From assembly GCF_001955535.1 (NCBI RefSeq), contig NZ_MPVN01000003.1, positions 124,001-188,000 on the forward strand: a DNA stretch of 64,000 nucleotides, given 5' to 3'. The notes under the pieces are model-generated. The model did no database searches. It was not told the DNA's origin and saw nothing but the letters and a program-made list of their open reading frames with translations. Positions 7,604 through 15,735 of this stretch are shown piece after piece. How positions within the stretch are numbered: the stretch's first letter is position 1; each line of letters opens with the position of its first letter. The position numbers were made by a program, and so were the translations under genes. This DNA is from Paenibacillus sp. FSL H7-0326 (GTDB lineage: Bacteria; Bacillota; Bacilli; Paenibacillales; Paenibacillaceae).

Positions 7604-8293
7604 ATGGTCAAAATATTTATTGATCCGGGCCATGGAGGAACAGATAGCGGAGCAGTAGGGAATGGACTTCAAGAAAAAGCGCTGACACTTACCATTGCAT
7701 CCAAGATCCGCTCGATCCTGCTGGCTGAGTATCAGAATGTATCTGTACTGATGAGCCGTACAGGCGATGAGACCGTCACACTGACGCAAAGAACCGATGC
7801 TGCTAACGTTTGGGGAGCAGATTACTTCTTGTCTATTCACATTAATGCCGGCGGGGGTACAGGCTATGAGGACTTTATTTATCCAGGTTCGACAGCTCCC
7901 ACCACAACCTATCAGACAAACATTCATACAGAAATCATGAAGATGATCGCAATGACAGATCGGGGACGTAAATCGGCTAATTTTCACATATTAAGAGAAT
8001 CTAATATGCCAGCAATTCTAACTGAGAATGGATTCATAGATTCCGCAGCGGATGCTGCTTTGCTCTCGTCTAATGCGCATCTCGATGCTGTAGCGCGCGG
8101 ACATGTGAATGGACTCGTAAAAAATTTTAACCTGGTCAAGAAAACAAATGTTATTTATCATACGGTCGTAAGCGGAGATACGGTGTATGCACTGAGCCGG
8201 AGGTATGGCAGTACCCTTGCGGATATTAAGGCGTGGAATGATCTCGATGCGAACTATACCATTTATGTAGGGCAAGTACTGCGAGTGAAGTAG
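7604..8293 (+). CDS. N-acetylmuramoyl-L-alanine amidase with C-terminal LysM
   Basis: A 229-residue cell-wall hydrolase. ATG 7604 is chosen because GGAGGTG ends 8 bases upstream; a start at 7550 would add an unconserved leader. Residues 1-175 are an Amidase_3 (CwlD/AmiC-like) zinc domain with DPGHGGTDSGA, the metal Glu region LQEKALTL, SIHINAG, and the C-terminal TENGFID catalytic Glu. Residues about 182-229 form one LysM peptidoglycan-binding motif (HTVVSGDTVYALSRRYG). No signal peptide is seen, as in phage endolysins and some sporulation lysins, so export or release route is unclear. Confidence 0.9.
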   Translation: MVKIFIDPGHGGTDSGAVGNGLQEKALTLTIASKIRSILLAEYQNVSVLMSRTGDETVTLTQRTDAANVWGADYFLSIHINAGGGTGYEDFIYPGSTAPTTTYQTNIHTEIMKMIAMTDRGRKSANFHILRESNMPAILTENGFIDSAADAALLSSNAHLDAVARGHVNGLVKNFNLVKKTNVIYHTVVSGDTVYALSRRYGSTLADIKAWNDLDANYTIYVGQVLRVK

Positions 8294-8357
8294 AGATGAT
8301 GTAATTACCATATTGTGGTATAATAGCTGGAATTGTAGCAGATAGGGAGGCACCGCT

Positions 8358-8678
8358 GTGGGACATACTAGAACTATATTCTGTGTACACTGTCATGCAG
8401 AGATTGAATCCAGACACGATTTGGTCGTCAGCTTATCATTCATGTCATTATTGGCTTACCATAATGCTTGTTATGCCAGCGCTCTCAAGGGATGTCAATC
8501 CTTCGTTATCAGTGATGAGCCGATCAACGGGACCGCATCCAATTGGATGACTGCTGTATCAATTCTGCTCTCCATCATTTCATTTATTTTTATTAATGGA
8601 TATGTGGGTGCTATCTTTCTGCTTGTTCCCCTAGTTCGATTCTGTTCGTGGTTTATGTACGAGCGGCATCTAGACTAA
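8358..8678 (+). CDS. Small membrane protein with N-terminal Cys/His motif
   Basis: A 106-residue hypothetical protein starting at GTG 8358 after AGGGAGG. Residues 9-12 are CVHC and HNACYASALKGC follows around residue 35-46, suggesting a small metal-binding knuckle. Two hydrophobic helices follow near residues 64-95 (WMTAVSILLSIISFIFING and GAIFLLVPLVRFCSWF). I do not recognise the family and infer only a membrane location with the Cys-rich head on one side. It is probably a single-gene unit because a terminator follows. Confidence 0.65.
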   Translation: MGHTRTIFCVHCHAEIESRHDLVVSLSFMSLLAYHNACYASALKGCQSFVISDEPINGTASNWMTAVSILLSIISFIFINGYVGAIFLLVPLVRFCSWFMYERHLD

Positions 8679-8695
8679 TACTCCTTTTTTTGATG

Positions 8696-8724
8696 AGTCG
8701 GCCTTTATTTAGGCTGATTTTTTT
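8696..8724 (+). terminator. Terminator after the small membrane protein gene
   Basis: AGTCGGCCT pairs with AGGCTGATT (two G-U pairs) around TTATTT, followed by a T run to 8724. Confidence 0.7.
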
Positions 8725-8874
8725 GTGCTGGGAGTTTTGCATAATAATTCATAGACTTAGAACATATGAATAGATTGGAAGAGAGCTTTAGCGTACAAGA
8801 TGCAGCCTTAACAGGAGCTGCGGTCATGACGCAAGTTACAACAATCCGCCTTTACGAAGGAGTGATCAGTAATC

Positions 8875-11751
8875 GTGTCAATGCTGAACAAGTTTTCATT
8901 GAAGCAGCTACTGTCATGCATACTCATAATCTCTTTATTTCTAATGTTGGGAAGTTCCAGTCTAAGATTAACAACGTTGACAGCTTACGCTGAGGATAAT
9001 CATACAGAGCGATATAAGCAAACGATTGAAGAATTTGAGTCACTCCGCCTGCTATCCAGCTTCTATGTGGGAGCCAATTCGGCCTCTTTGTCCCTCGTAG
9101 ACAGACCCCAAACGATATATTATGGTCATCATGCCGTTAATCTTACCTATGATTTCACTGGAAAATCTGGAACCTCTGCTGCATATATGCAGTTTAAGAA
9201 TGATCAGGGAGGAATCGGAAAACCTCTGCCCGGAATGCCGTCCAAACTCGGTATATGGGTGTATGGTGATGGTGGTAATCACTGGCTCAGAGCACAAATA
9301 GAGGACTCCCTCGGAACCAAAACCGCTGCAGATTTCACCTCAGCTTCAGGATTAAGCTGGACCGGCTGGAAGTACATTACCCTGCAAATCCCGGCTGCGC
9401 TTACTCCCCCGCTCAAACTCAACCACATTTATGTGGCAGAAACAAAAGATACCAACAAAAATAGTGGTGCTCTCTATTTCGATCAACTGAGCGCTTTTTA
9501 TACGGATCAGGATATCTATGGGCTTGATATTATCGGAGGACAGCCTATTCAAGCGGGAAACTCCGCTGAACTAACGACCTATGCTACCTGCGAAGGAGGA
9601 ACTCACCCGGTTCTGCTCGAAGAAGGGGTCACTTTCACTAGCAGTAACCAATCGATCGCTACAGTTTCTAGTGATACCTATGGAACAATTCACGCTATAT
9701 CACCAGGCCGAGCACTCATTACGGCTGTCCATAACGGCGTATCCGAAGAGATTGAAATAGAAGTGACGGAAGGTGAGGTTCTTCCTATATCTATTCATAT
9801 GTCCGGACCCTCTCAGCTGGAAATAGGCGATTCTGATACCCTTCGGTTGTATGCCGAATATGCGGATTATGCTTCACCTTTTCTAATAACGAATGAAGCT
9901 GAGCTCATTAGCCTCCATCCGGAAGTGCTGACGGTAGACGAATACGGCATGATTCAAGCTCATACAGCCGGTACGGCGAAGCTTATTGCTGAATATGGCG
10001 GTCACAGAGCTGAGCTTACGGTTAGGGTAACTGAACCTGTACCTGTGCTGCAAAGCTTGGAGCTTATTGGACCCTCGGCTCTTACCATCGGAAATACAGA
10101 TGAATTCCAAGTGAATGGGATCTATTCTTTGCTTCCAGAGCCGGTGCCAATTACAGAAGGACTTCGTTATACCAGCAGCCGGCCGGAGATTGTCTCGGTG
10201 TCCGAGGATGGTGTATTGACAGGACATGCTGTGGGTGGTTCTCGAATCACGACAACTTACAACGGGATCAGTGCCTCAGCTTATATCGTAGTAAACCTTC
10301 CACAGGAGGCACCGAAGCGTGAAGTACGCGCAGCGTGGATTGCAACCGTAGAGAATATAGATTGGCCGATCAAAGGAACAACTCAACCGATAGAGCAGCA
10401 GAAGCAGTTCCGTGATTTGCTCGACCGGCTTGAAAACACCGGCATTAATACATTAATCGTACAAGTGAAGCCGACAGCAGATGCTTTCTATCCGTCCGAA
10501 TATGCGCCATGGTCTGAATGGCTTACGGGAGTGCAGGGTGTGGATCCAGGATATGATCCGTTAGCGTTTATGCTGGAGGAAGCGCATCAGCGTGGAATGG
10601 AATTTCACGCCTGGTTTAATCCTTATCGAGTCAGCATGCACAACGATATCACCAAGCTGACAGAGGATCATCCGGCAAGATTGCATCCAGAATGGGTAGA
10701 ATCTTACGGAGGCAAGCTGTATTTTAATCCGGGTGTCCCTGAGGCGAAGGAATATATTATCGACAGCATTATAGAGGTTGTAAGAAATTACGATATTGAT
10801 GGTGTTCATTTTGATGATTATTTTTATCCATATCCCGCAGCAAGCGGAGAATTTCCAGATCGTGATACGTATATGGAATACGGTAACGAGTTCTCAAGCA
10901 TTGCAGATTGGCGCAGGGATAATGTGAACCGCTTTGTTCAGGAAGTCGGAGAAGCGATCAAGCAAGAGAAGAGTAATGTAAAATATGGTATCAGCCCTTT
11001 TGGAATATGGAAAAACAAAACGACAGATCCATCTGGTTCAGATACGAATGGTCTTAGCAGCTATGATGCGATTTATGCCGACTCTAAGAAATGGGTCGAT
11101 GAAGAGTGGATCGACTACATTATGCCTCAAATATATTGGTACATGGGTTATGGACCGGCCGCATACGACAAGTTGACAGATTGGTGGAAAGGCATTGTCA
11201 CGAATAAGGATGTTCATTTGTATATAGGGCAGGCACTATACCGTAATGGCACAGTAGATGGCTGGCTGAACCCCGAGGAAATTCCGAATCAGATTGCTTA
11301 TAACCGGAATTATGAGGAGGTCAAGGGCGGGGCCTTCTTCAGTGCAAAATGGTTTACAGATAATGTGCTTGGAATCACGGATCGACTTAGTAATGACCTC
11401 TTTAGTGCACCGGCACTTGTTCCGGAGATGCCATGGCTTGATAATCAGGCACCAAACGCTCCAGTTAAAGTGAAAGCCAACTCCACCAAAAAAGCAGTAA
11501 GGCTGGAGTGGAATTCAGGAGGCGGTGATGAGGGCTATTATGTCATCTATCGCTTCAATGGAGATAGTGCAGGTAACTTGGATCATGCGGAAAATATAAG
11601 GATGATCGTACAGCGATCGGATCAGAAAAAGCAGAGCTTTGAGGATGCGGGGATTTCGCCAGGAACTTACACCTATGTCATTACGGCTGCAGATCGGCTT
11701 CATAATGAGAGTCTAGGGAGCAGGGCAGTTACGATTACCTCCCAAAAATAA
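8875..11751 (+). CDS. Secreted GHL10 (DUF187) glycosidase-like protein with Big2 and FN3 domains
   Basis: A 958-residue exported protein starting at GTG 8875 (GAAGGAG 12 bases upstream; ATG 8881 is possible). A signal peptide with hydrophobic core LLSCILIISLFLMLGSSS is followed by a beta-sandwich region (about 45-210) resembling a carbohydrate-binding module, three bacterial Ig-like group 2 repeats (about 215-475, each ending in a T/I-A-x-Y/H-x-G pattern), a glycoside-hydrolase-like family 10 TIM barrel (about 480-840, starting REVRAAWIATVENIDWP, with HAWFNPYR and the acidic DGVHFDDYFYPYP), and a C-terminal fibronectin type III domain. The substrate is unknown; related proteins are thought to act on cell-wall or surface glycans. 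Transcribed alone. Confidence 0.88.
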   Translation: MSMLNKFSLKQLLSCILIISLFLMLGSSSLRLTTLTAYAEDNHTERYKQTIEEFESLRLLSSFYVGANSASLSLVDRPQTIYYGHHAVNLTYDFTGKSGTSAAYMQFKNDQGGIGKPLPGMPSKLGIWVYGDGGNHWLRAQIEDSLGTKTAADFTSASGLSWTGWKYITLQIPAALTPPLKLNHIYVAETKDTNKNSGALYFDQLSAFYTDQDIYGLDIIGGQPIQAGNSAELTTYATCEGGTHPVLLEEGVTFTSSNQSIATVSSDTYGTIHAISPGRALITAVHNGVSEEIEIEVTEGEVLPISIHMSGPSQLEIGDSDTLRLYAEYADYASPFLITNEAELISLHPEVLTVDEYGMIQAHTAGTAKLIAEYGGHRAELTVRVTEPVPVLQSLELIGPSALTIGNTDEFQVNGIYSLLPEPVPITEGLRYTSSRPEIVSVSEDGVLTGHAVGGSRITTTYNGISASAYIVVNLPQEAPKREVRAAWIATVENIDWPIKGTTQPIEQQKQFRDLLDRLENTGINTLIVQVKPTADAFYPSEYAPWSEWLTGVQGVDPGYDPLAFMLEEAHQRGMEFHAWFNPYRVSMHNDITKLTEDHPARLHPEWVESYGGKLYFNPGVPEAKEYIIDSIIEVVRNYDIDGVHFDDYFYPYPAASGEFPDRDTYMEYGNEFSSIADWRRDNVNRFVQEVGEAIKQEKSNVKYGISPFGIWKNKTTDPSGSDTNGLSSYDAIYADSKKWVDEEWIDYIMPQIYWYMGYGPAAYDKLTDWWKGIVTNKDVHLYIGQALYRNGTVDGWLNPEEIPNQIAYNRNYEEVKGGAFFSAKWFTDNVLGITDRLSNDLFSAPALVPEMPWLDNQAPNAPVKVKANSTKKAVRLEWNSGGGDEGYYVIYRFNGDSAGNLDHAENIRMIVQRSDQKKQSFEDAGISPGTYTYVITAADRLHNESLGSRAVTITSQK

Positions 11752-11761
11752 AGAAATAGGA

Positions 11762-11790
11762 ATGGCTCTGTGGATCATCCACAGAGCCAT
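11762..11790. terminator. Terminator between the GHL10 gene and nirC
   Basis: ATGGCTCTGTGG and CCACAGAGCCAT form a perfect 12-bp stem with a 5-base loop. The flanking runs are only AT-rich on both sides, so it may be bidirectional but with modest U tracts. Confidence 0.7.
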
Positions 11791-11829
11791 ATTTATTAGT
11801 TTGTGTTAATCCATCACTAAAGGATAAAT

Positions 11830-12663
11830 CTATGATACATGCTTATGAACGGCGTCTGCATGTTCCGTAGGAGCATTGGATACTTTCTTGGATTTTACCG
11901 GCGAGATAAACCAGTAAGCCATGCCCATAAACAAGATCCCCCCAACCATGTTACCAAGGGTAACCGGGATCATATTGTGGAGCCAGCCTCCAAGTGTGAT
12001 CACTTCGGGTGCATTTGGAAGCAGGGAGGCGAGTGACAGTAAGGTCATATTAGCGACACTGTGCTCATAGCCGCTGGCGATGAATGCGAACAGGCACCAC
12101 CATATGAGGACGAGCTTTGAGATATCGTCCTTGGCCCGGAAGCTCATCCAGATGGCAAGGCAGACGAGCCAGTTACATAATATTCCTCGAAAGAACAGCT
12201 CGGTTAAAGGAGCGGTCATTTTATTCGCTGCAGCTGTAAATATAAGGTGCTCGGCAGGAGCTGCCTTGAATAATCCGGTACCGAGAATCAGAAGACATAG
12301 CAGCAATGCGCCGATTAAATTGCCGACAAATACGATTCCCCAATTCTTGAACGTATCCTTATACGTCGTTCTTCCAGCCAATGTGCTCATGGTAAAAAAC
12401 ATATGGTTACCCGTAAATAGTTCTGATCCTGCGAAAATGACCAGGGTGAGGGCGAGTCCGAAGGATGCACCCATGACCAAGCCCTGGAAGGGAGATCCGG
12501 CTGCCGCTAGTGGGCCTCCCAGGGTAAATATTAAGATAATGGCTAGACCAACATAGGCTCCTGCAAGCAGGGTGGATATAAAATATCGGGGCAGCTGTTC
12601 ATTCATATGATCTCTCTTGTTTACCGCTGCCTCGATGATGGCTTCTACTGTGGGTTTAAACAT
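11830..12663 (-). CDS. nirC: Formate/nitrite transporter family protein, probable nitrite channel NirC
   Basis: A 277-residue FNT-family protein with six predicted membrane spans. Hallmarks are AGAYVGLAIILIF, GSELFTGNH in the second re-entrant region, ASGYEHSVANM with the conserved central His, and TLGNMVGGILFM. FNT pentamers pass small monovalent anions. Its place as last gene of a nirB-nirD-nirC unit points to nitrite as substrate. The start has GGAGTGGAGGAA upstream. The nirD-nirC gap is 31 bases. The His/Lys-rich C-terminal tail is variable in the family. Confidence 0.88.
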   Translation of the reverse strand: MFKPTVEAIIEAAVNKRDHMNEQLPRYFISTLLAGAYVGLAIILIFTLGGPLAAAGSPFQGLVMGASFGLALTLVIFAGSELFTGNHMFFTMSTLAGRTTYKDTFKNWGIVFVGNLIGALLLCLLILGTGLFKAAPAEHLIFTAAANKMTAPLTELFFRGILCNWLVCLAIWMSFRAKDDISKLVLIWWCLFAFIASGYEHSVANMTLLSLASLLPNAPEVITLGGWLHNMIPVTLGNMVGGILFMGMAYWFISPVKSKKVSNAPTEHADAVHKHVS

Positions 12664-12694
12664 GGATTCGATTCCTCCACTCCTATAGGGTGTG

Positions 12695-13018
12695 CTAGAC
12701 TACAATGAAGACGGTATTATTCTCGGTTTTTACAGGGAAGACCTGAACCGCGCTGGTATCGGGTTCCTGTACTTGACCAGTGTACAGGTCAATTTTCCAA
12801 TCATACAGCGGATCGTACACATAATGACCTGATACGATGCCTTCTGCAAGAGGACCGCCTTTGGGATGAGGATTATGATTCTCTACAGCACAGATATCCC
12901 CGTTCGACAGATGGAAGACGGCAATCTCTATACCCTCAATAGTAACAACCCGGCCTAATTGTGCAGGGAAATCAGAGATTTGTCCTGCGGTGTGGAATGT
13001 TTTAGCCTCAGTGTTCAT
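12695..13018 (-). CDS. nirD: Nitrite reductase small subunit NirD with degenerate Rieske site
   Basis: A 107-residue NirD-type Rieske-fold protein. I chose ATG 13018 because AAAGGAG (complement 13029-13035) is 10 bases upstream, while ATG 13027 is only one base from it. The usual iron-sulfur ligands are mostly replaced: the first box reads ENHNPHPKGG (Cys changed to Asn) and the second YDPLYDW (Cys to Asp, His to Tyr), so a [2Fe-2S] cluster is not expected. Cluster-free NirD subunits are known, for example in enterobacteria. Compare the intact second copy at 49442-49756. It lies 22 bases after nirB. Confidence 0.88.
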   Translation of the reverse strand: MNTEAKTFHTAGQISDFPAQLGRVVTIEGIEIAVFHLSNGDICAVENHNPHPKGGPLAEGIVSGHYVYDPLYDWKIDLYTGQVQEPDTSAVQVFPVKTENNTVFIVV

Positions 13019-13040
13019 GCGGAGCATTCTCCTTTCGAGA

Positions 13041-15462
13041 TCAATTCACTTTCACGCCATACAATTGCTGCTGTACTTCTGTGTCTCCAAGAACCTTCTT
13101 CCATGGATCCTCTACATAACGAAGGGCCAGCTCGACTCTGTCTTGAAGTGCCTTGCGCTCTTCTTCATTATCCATGACAACGGCTTTGATCTGTTCAAGT
13201 CCCATTCGTTCAACCCACTCAGACGTTCTTTCGAGGTACTTGCCGGTTTCACGGTAATACTGTATTACAGCACTGCATACTTCAATAAGCTCTTCGTCTG
13301 TCTTCACTTTACCGATGGAATCTGCAAGACGAGCCTTGATTCCGCCGTTTCCGCCGATAAAAATTTCCCAGCCGCCGTCATTACCAACAATCCCGATATC
13401 CTTCGTGCAGGCTTCAGCGCAGTTCCGTGGACATCCGTTAACGGCCATCTTGAACTTGGCAGGAAAATCGAGCCGTTTAAAACTTATGCTCTAGAAGGGA
13501 GCCCATACTCATGGAATCCTGCGTTCCGAATCGGCAGAACTGGGAACCGACACAGGTCTTGACGGTTCTTAATGATTTGGCATATGCATAACCTGATGGC
13601 ATATCAAGCTCTTCCCATACTTTAGGCAGGTCTTCCTTCTTGACACCGACCAAATCCAGGCGCTGGCCACCCGTTACTTTGACAAGCTTCACATTGTATT
13701 TCACAGAAACATCGGCGATCTTCTTGAGATCCTCAGGAGTCGTCATACCGCCATACATCCGAGGTACAACCGTGTATGTGCCGTCTTTTTGAATGTTGGC
13801 GTTCAAGCGCTCGTTAACAAAACGCGATTCTTTCTCATCCTTGTGCGTTCCCGGATGAACCATGCCTAGATAATAATTAATGGCAGGGCGGCATTTGGAG
13901 CAGCCTTCTGGCTGCTTCCAGCCAAGCACATTCATTACTTCTTTGGTGGTGCTGAGCCCTTTTTCACGTATTTCCGCGACAATCTCATCTCGGCTGAGAT
14001 CGGTGCAGCCACAAATTCCTTGTTTGGCATTAGCTGCAAATCCGTCTCCAAGCACATATTGCAGAATCTGTTCTACGACAGGCTTACATCCTCCGCAGGA
14101 GCGTGTAGCACCAGTGCATGCCTTAATTTCATCGAGAGTGGTCTTGCCTTCAACGGTAATGGCATTGACAATTGTACCTTTGGTAACGCCATTACATCCG
14201 CACACAATTTCATCATCAGACATGGTATCCACTGCGCTTGCTTTCTTATGACCGCCGCAGCCGGTTCCCATCAGGGAGCTGTACAGTTCATCTGTCATAA
14301 CAGCGTGCTGCTTGATCAGCTTCTGAAGCTCGGCAGAGCTGTCAATATTTCCGAACAAGACGGCTCCGACCATTACATTGTCTTTAAGCAATATTTTCTT
14401 ATACGTACGTTTCCAATCGTCCTTCTGGAAGATAACCGTGTGCTCTTGTCCTTCGATAAATTCGCCGGTCGAGAACACATCCACACCCGATATTTTTAGC
14501 TTCGTGGATACCACAGAGCCTTCATAAGGAGCTGTATCTGCTCCGCTGATGTGCTTGGCAAGCACCATACCTTGCTCAAACAGAGGAGCGACAAGGCCAT
14601 AACAAGTGCCGCGATGCTCTGCACATTCTCCGACCGCATAGACATCTTCCATAGAAGTGCGCATATAATCATCGACCACGATACCACGATTTACATCAAT
14701 TCCGCTATCCCGTGCCACACCGATATTTGGCTTGATGCCAACTGCCATAACAACAAAATCGGCTTCCAGCTCCGTATCGTCAGCAAATCGCAATCCTTGA
14801 ACCCTGTTGTCACCGTACAGCTCTTTCGTTTGTGCTCCCATCTTGAACTTAATTCCTTGCCGCTCAAGCTCTGCTAAGAGCATCTGTGAAGCATCTCGAT
14901 CCAGTTGACGCTCCATGAGGGTGTCCATCAAGTGAACTACAGTAACGTCCATTCCGAGCTGGACGAGTCCTTTCGCAGCTTCAAGACCGAGCAGTCCGCC
15001 GCCGATTACGGCCGCTTTGCTATATTGTTTAGACGCTTCAAGCATCTCATTACAGTCAGCAATGTCCCGGAAACCAACCACACCTTGTTTATCACTGCCT
15101 GGTACAGGAAGGATAAAGGAATTTGAGCCTGTAGCAATGATAACCTTGTCATAGGGTACCTTGAGTCCATTCACTGCAATCACTTCACGCGTATTTGCGT
15201 CGATGCGTTCCACTTTGGTTCCTGTATAAAGACGAATACCTTGATTGTCGTACCATTCCAAATCGTTCAGAATAATATCCTCTACCGTCTTGCTGCCTTC
15301 CAGAACATAAGATAACATAATCCGATTATAGTTCGGATAAGGCTCGCTGCCAAAGACCGTAATATCAAATCTTGTTGTCAGCTTAAGGATCTGTTCTACC
15401 GTGCTGATCCCTGCCATACCATTGCCGATGATGACCAATTTTTCCTTCGTTGTATTCATCAT
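13041..15462 (-). pseudogene. nirB: NADH-nitrite reductase large subunit NirB, frameshifted
   Basis: Two abutting frames together encode a NirB of about 806 residues, matching the 808 of the second copy. The first (15462-13477) holds the FAD/NADH part (GNGMAGISTVEQ, GGGLLGLEAAKG), a BFD-like [2Fe-2S] region (CGCNGVTKG, CGGCKP) and the start of the siroheme domain including KTCVGSQFCRFGT. It stops at TAA 13479-13477. The second (from about 13478 to 13041) carries GCPRNCAEA, the other half of the siroheme-[4Fe-4S] site. Removing one T from the run 13479-13482 joins the frames as KFKRLDFPAKFK. The break separates the two cysteine pairs, so both products would be inactive unless +1 recoding at UUU-UAA-A occurs. 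Sequencing error is also possible. Confidence 0.85.
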
Positions 15463-15497
15463 GCTTGCCCCCCAGGTAATCCGTTATTTATGTCATT

Positions 15498-15540
15498 ATC
15501 ATAATGAAAGTGAAGAGAATATATTGTGATTCATATCACA
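15498..15540 (-). promoter_or_regulatory. FNR-activated promoter of nirBDC
   Basis: TGTGA-TTCATA-TCACA (15525-15540) is a perfect palindrome of the Bacillus FNR type (TGTGA-N6-TCACA). On the minus strand a -10 TATGAT (15503-15498) is placed so that the operator centre falls about 41.5 bases before the inferred start near 15491, the standard class II activator position. No good -35 box is present, consistent with activator dependence. It implies anaerobic induction. Confidence 0.8.
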
Positions 15541-15692
15541 TAAATTGTAATTCTATAACTTGTTATGTAACCTTCATGACAATTCGCTTGGAATGATTGA
15601 CAATTGAAATTCAATCATAATTTTCCTTAAATTATGATGAACAGGAAAAAGGATTCCTTATTATTCCAGCGAATTAGAGAAGATGCTATAGT

Positions 15693-15706
15693 TGATAACG
15701 TTTTCA
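15693..15706. promoter_or_regulatory. CcpA catabolite-response element (cre)
   Basis: TGATAACGTTTTCA; read on the minus strand with flanks, ATGAAAACGTTATCAA fits the 16-base cre consensus at every position. It lies 30 bases before the histidine-kinase start codon, so repression of the sensor/transporter locus by preferred sugars is likely. Confidence 0.7.
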
Positions 15707-15735
15707 TTCGTTATAGAAAGTGGAGAGTGCAGCAG

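Noticed and set aside
8760..8993. Plus-strand frame 8766-8993 as a separate gene, or a riboswitch before the GHL10 gene
   Set aside because: The frame overlaps the signal-peptide region of the GHL10 gene in another phase, and I could not match any riboswitch consensus.
12080..12556. Plus-strand frame of 158 codons opposite nirC
   Set aside because: It is the antisense shadow of a well-supported membrane protein; no ribosome site or family features.
13880..14499. Plus-strand frames opposite nirB1
   Set aside because: Cys/His-rich shadow of the NirB iron-sulfur regions; no start signals.
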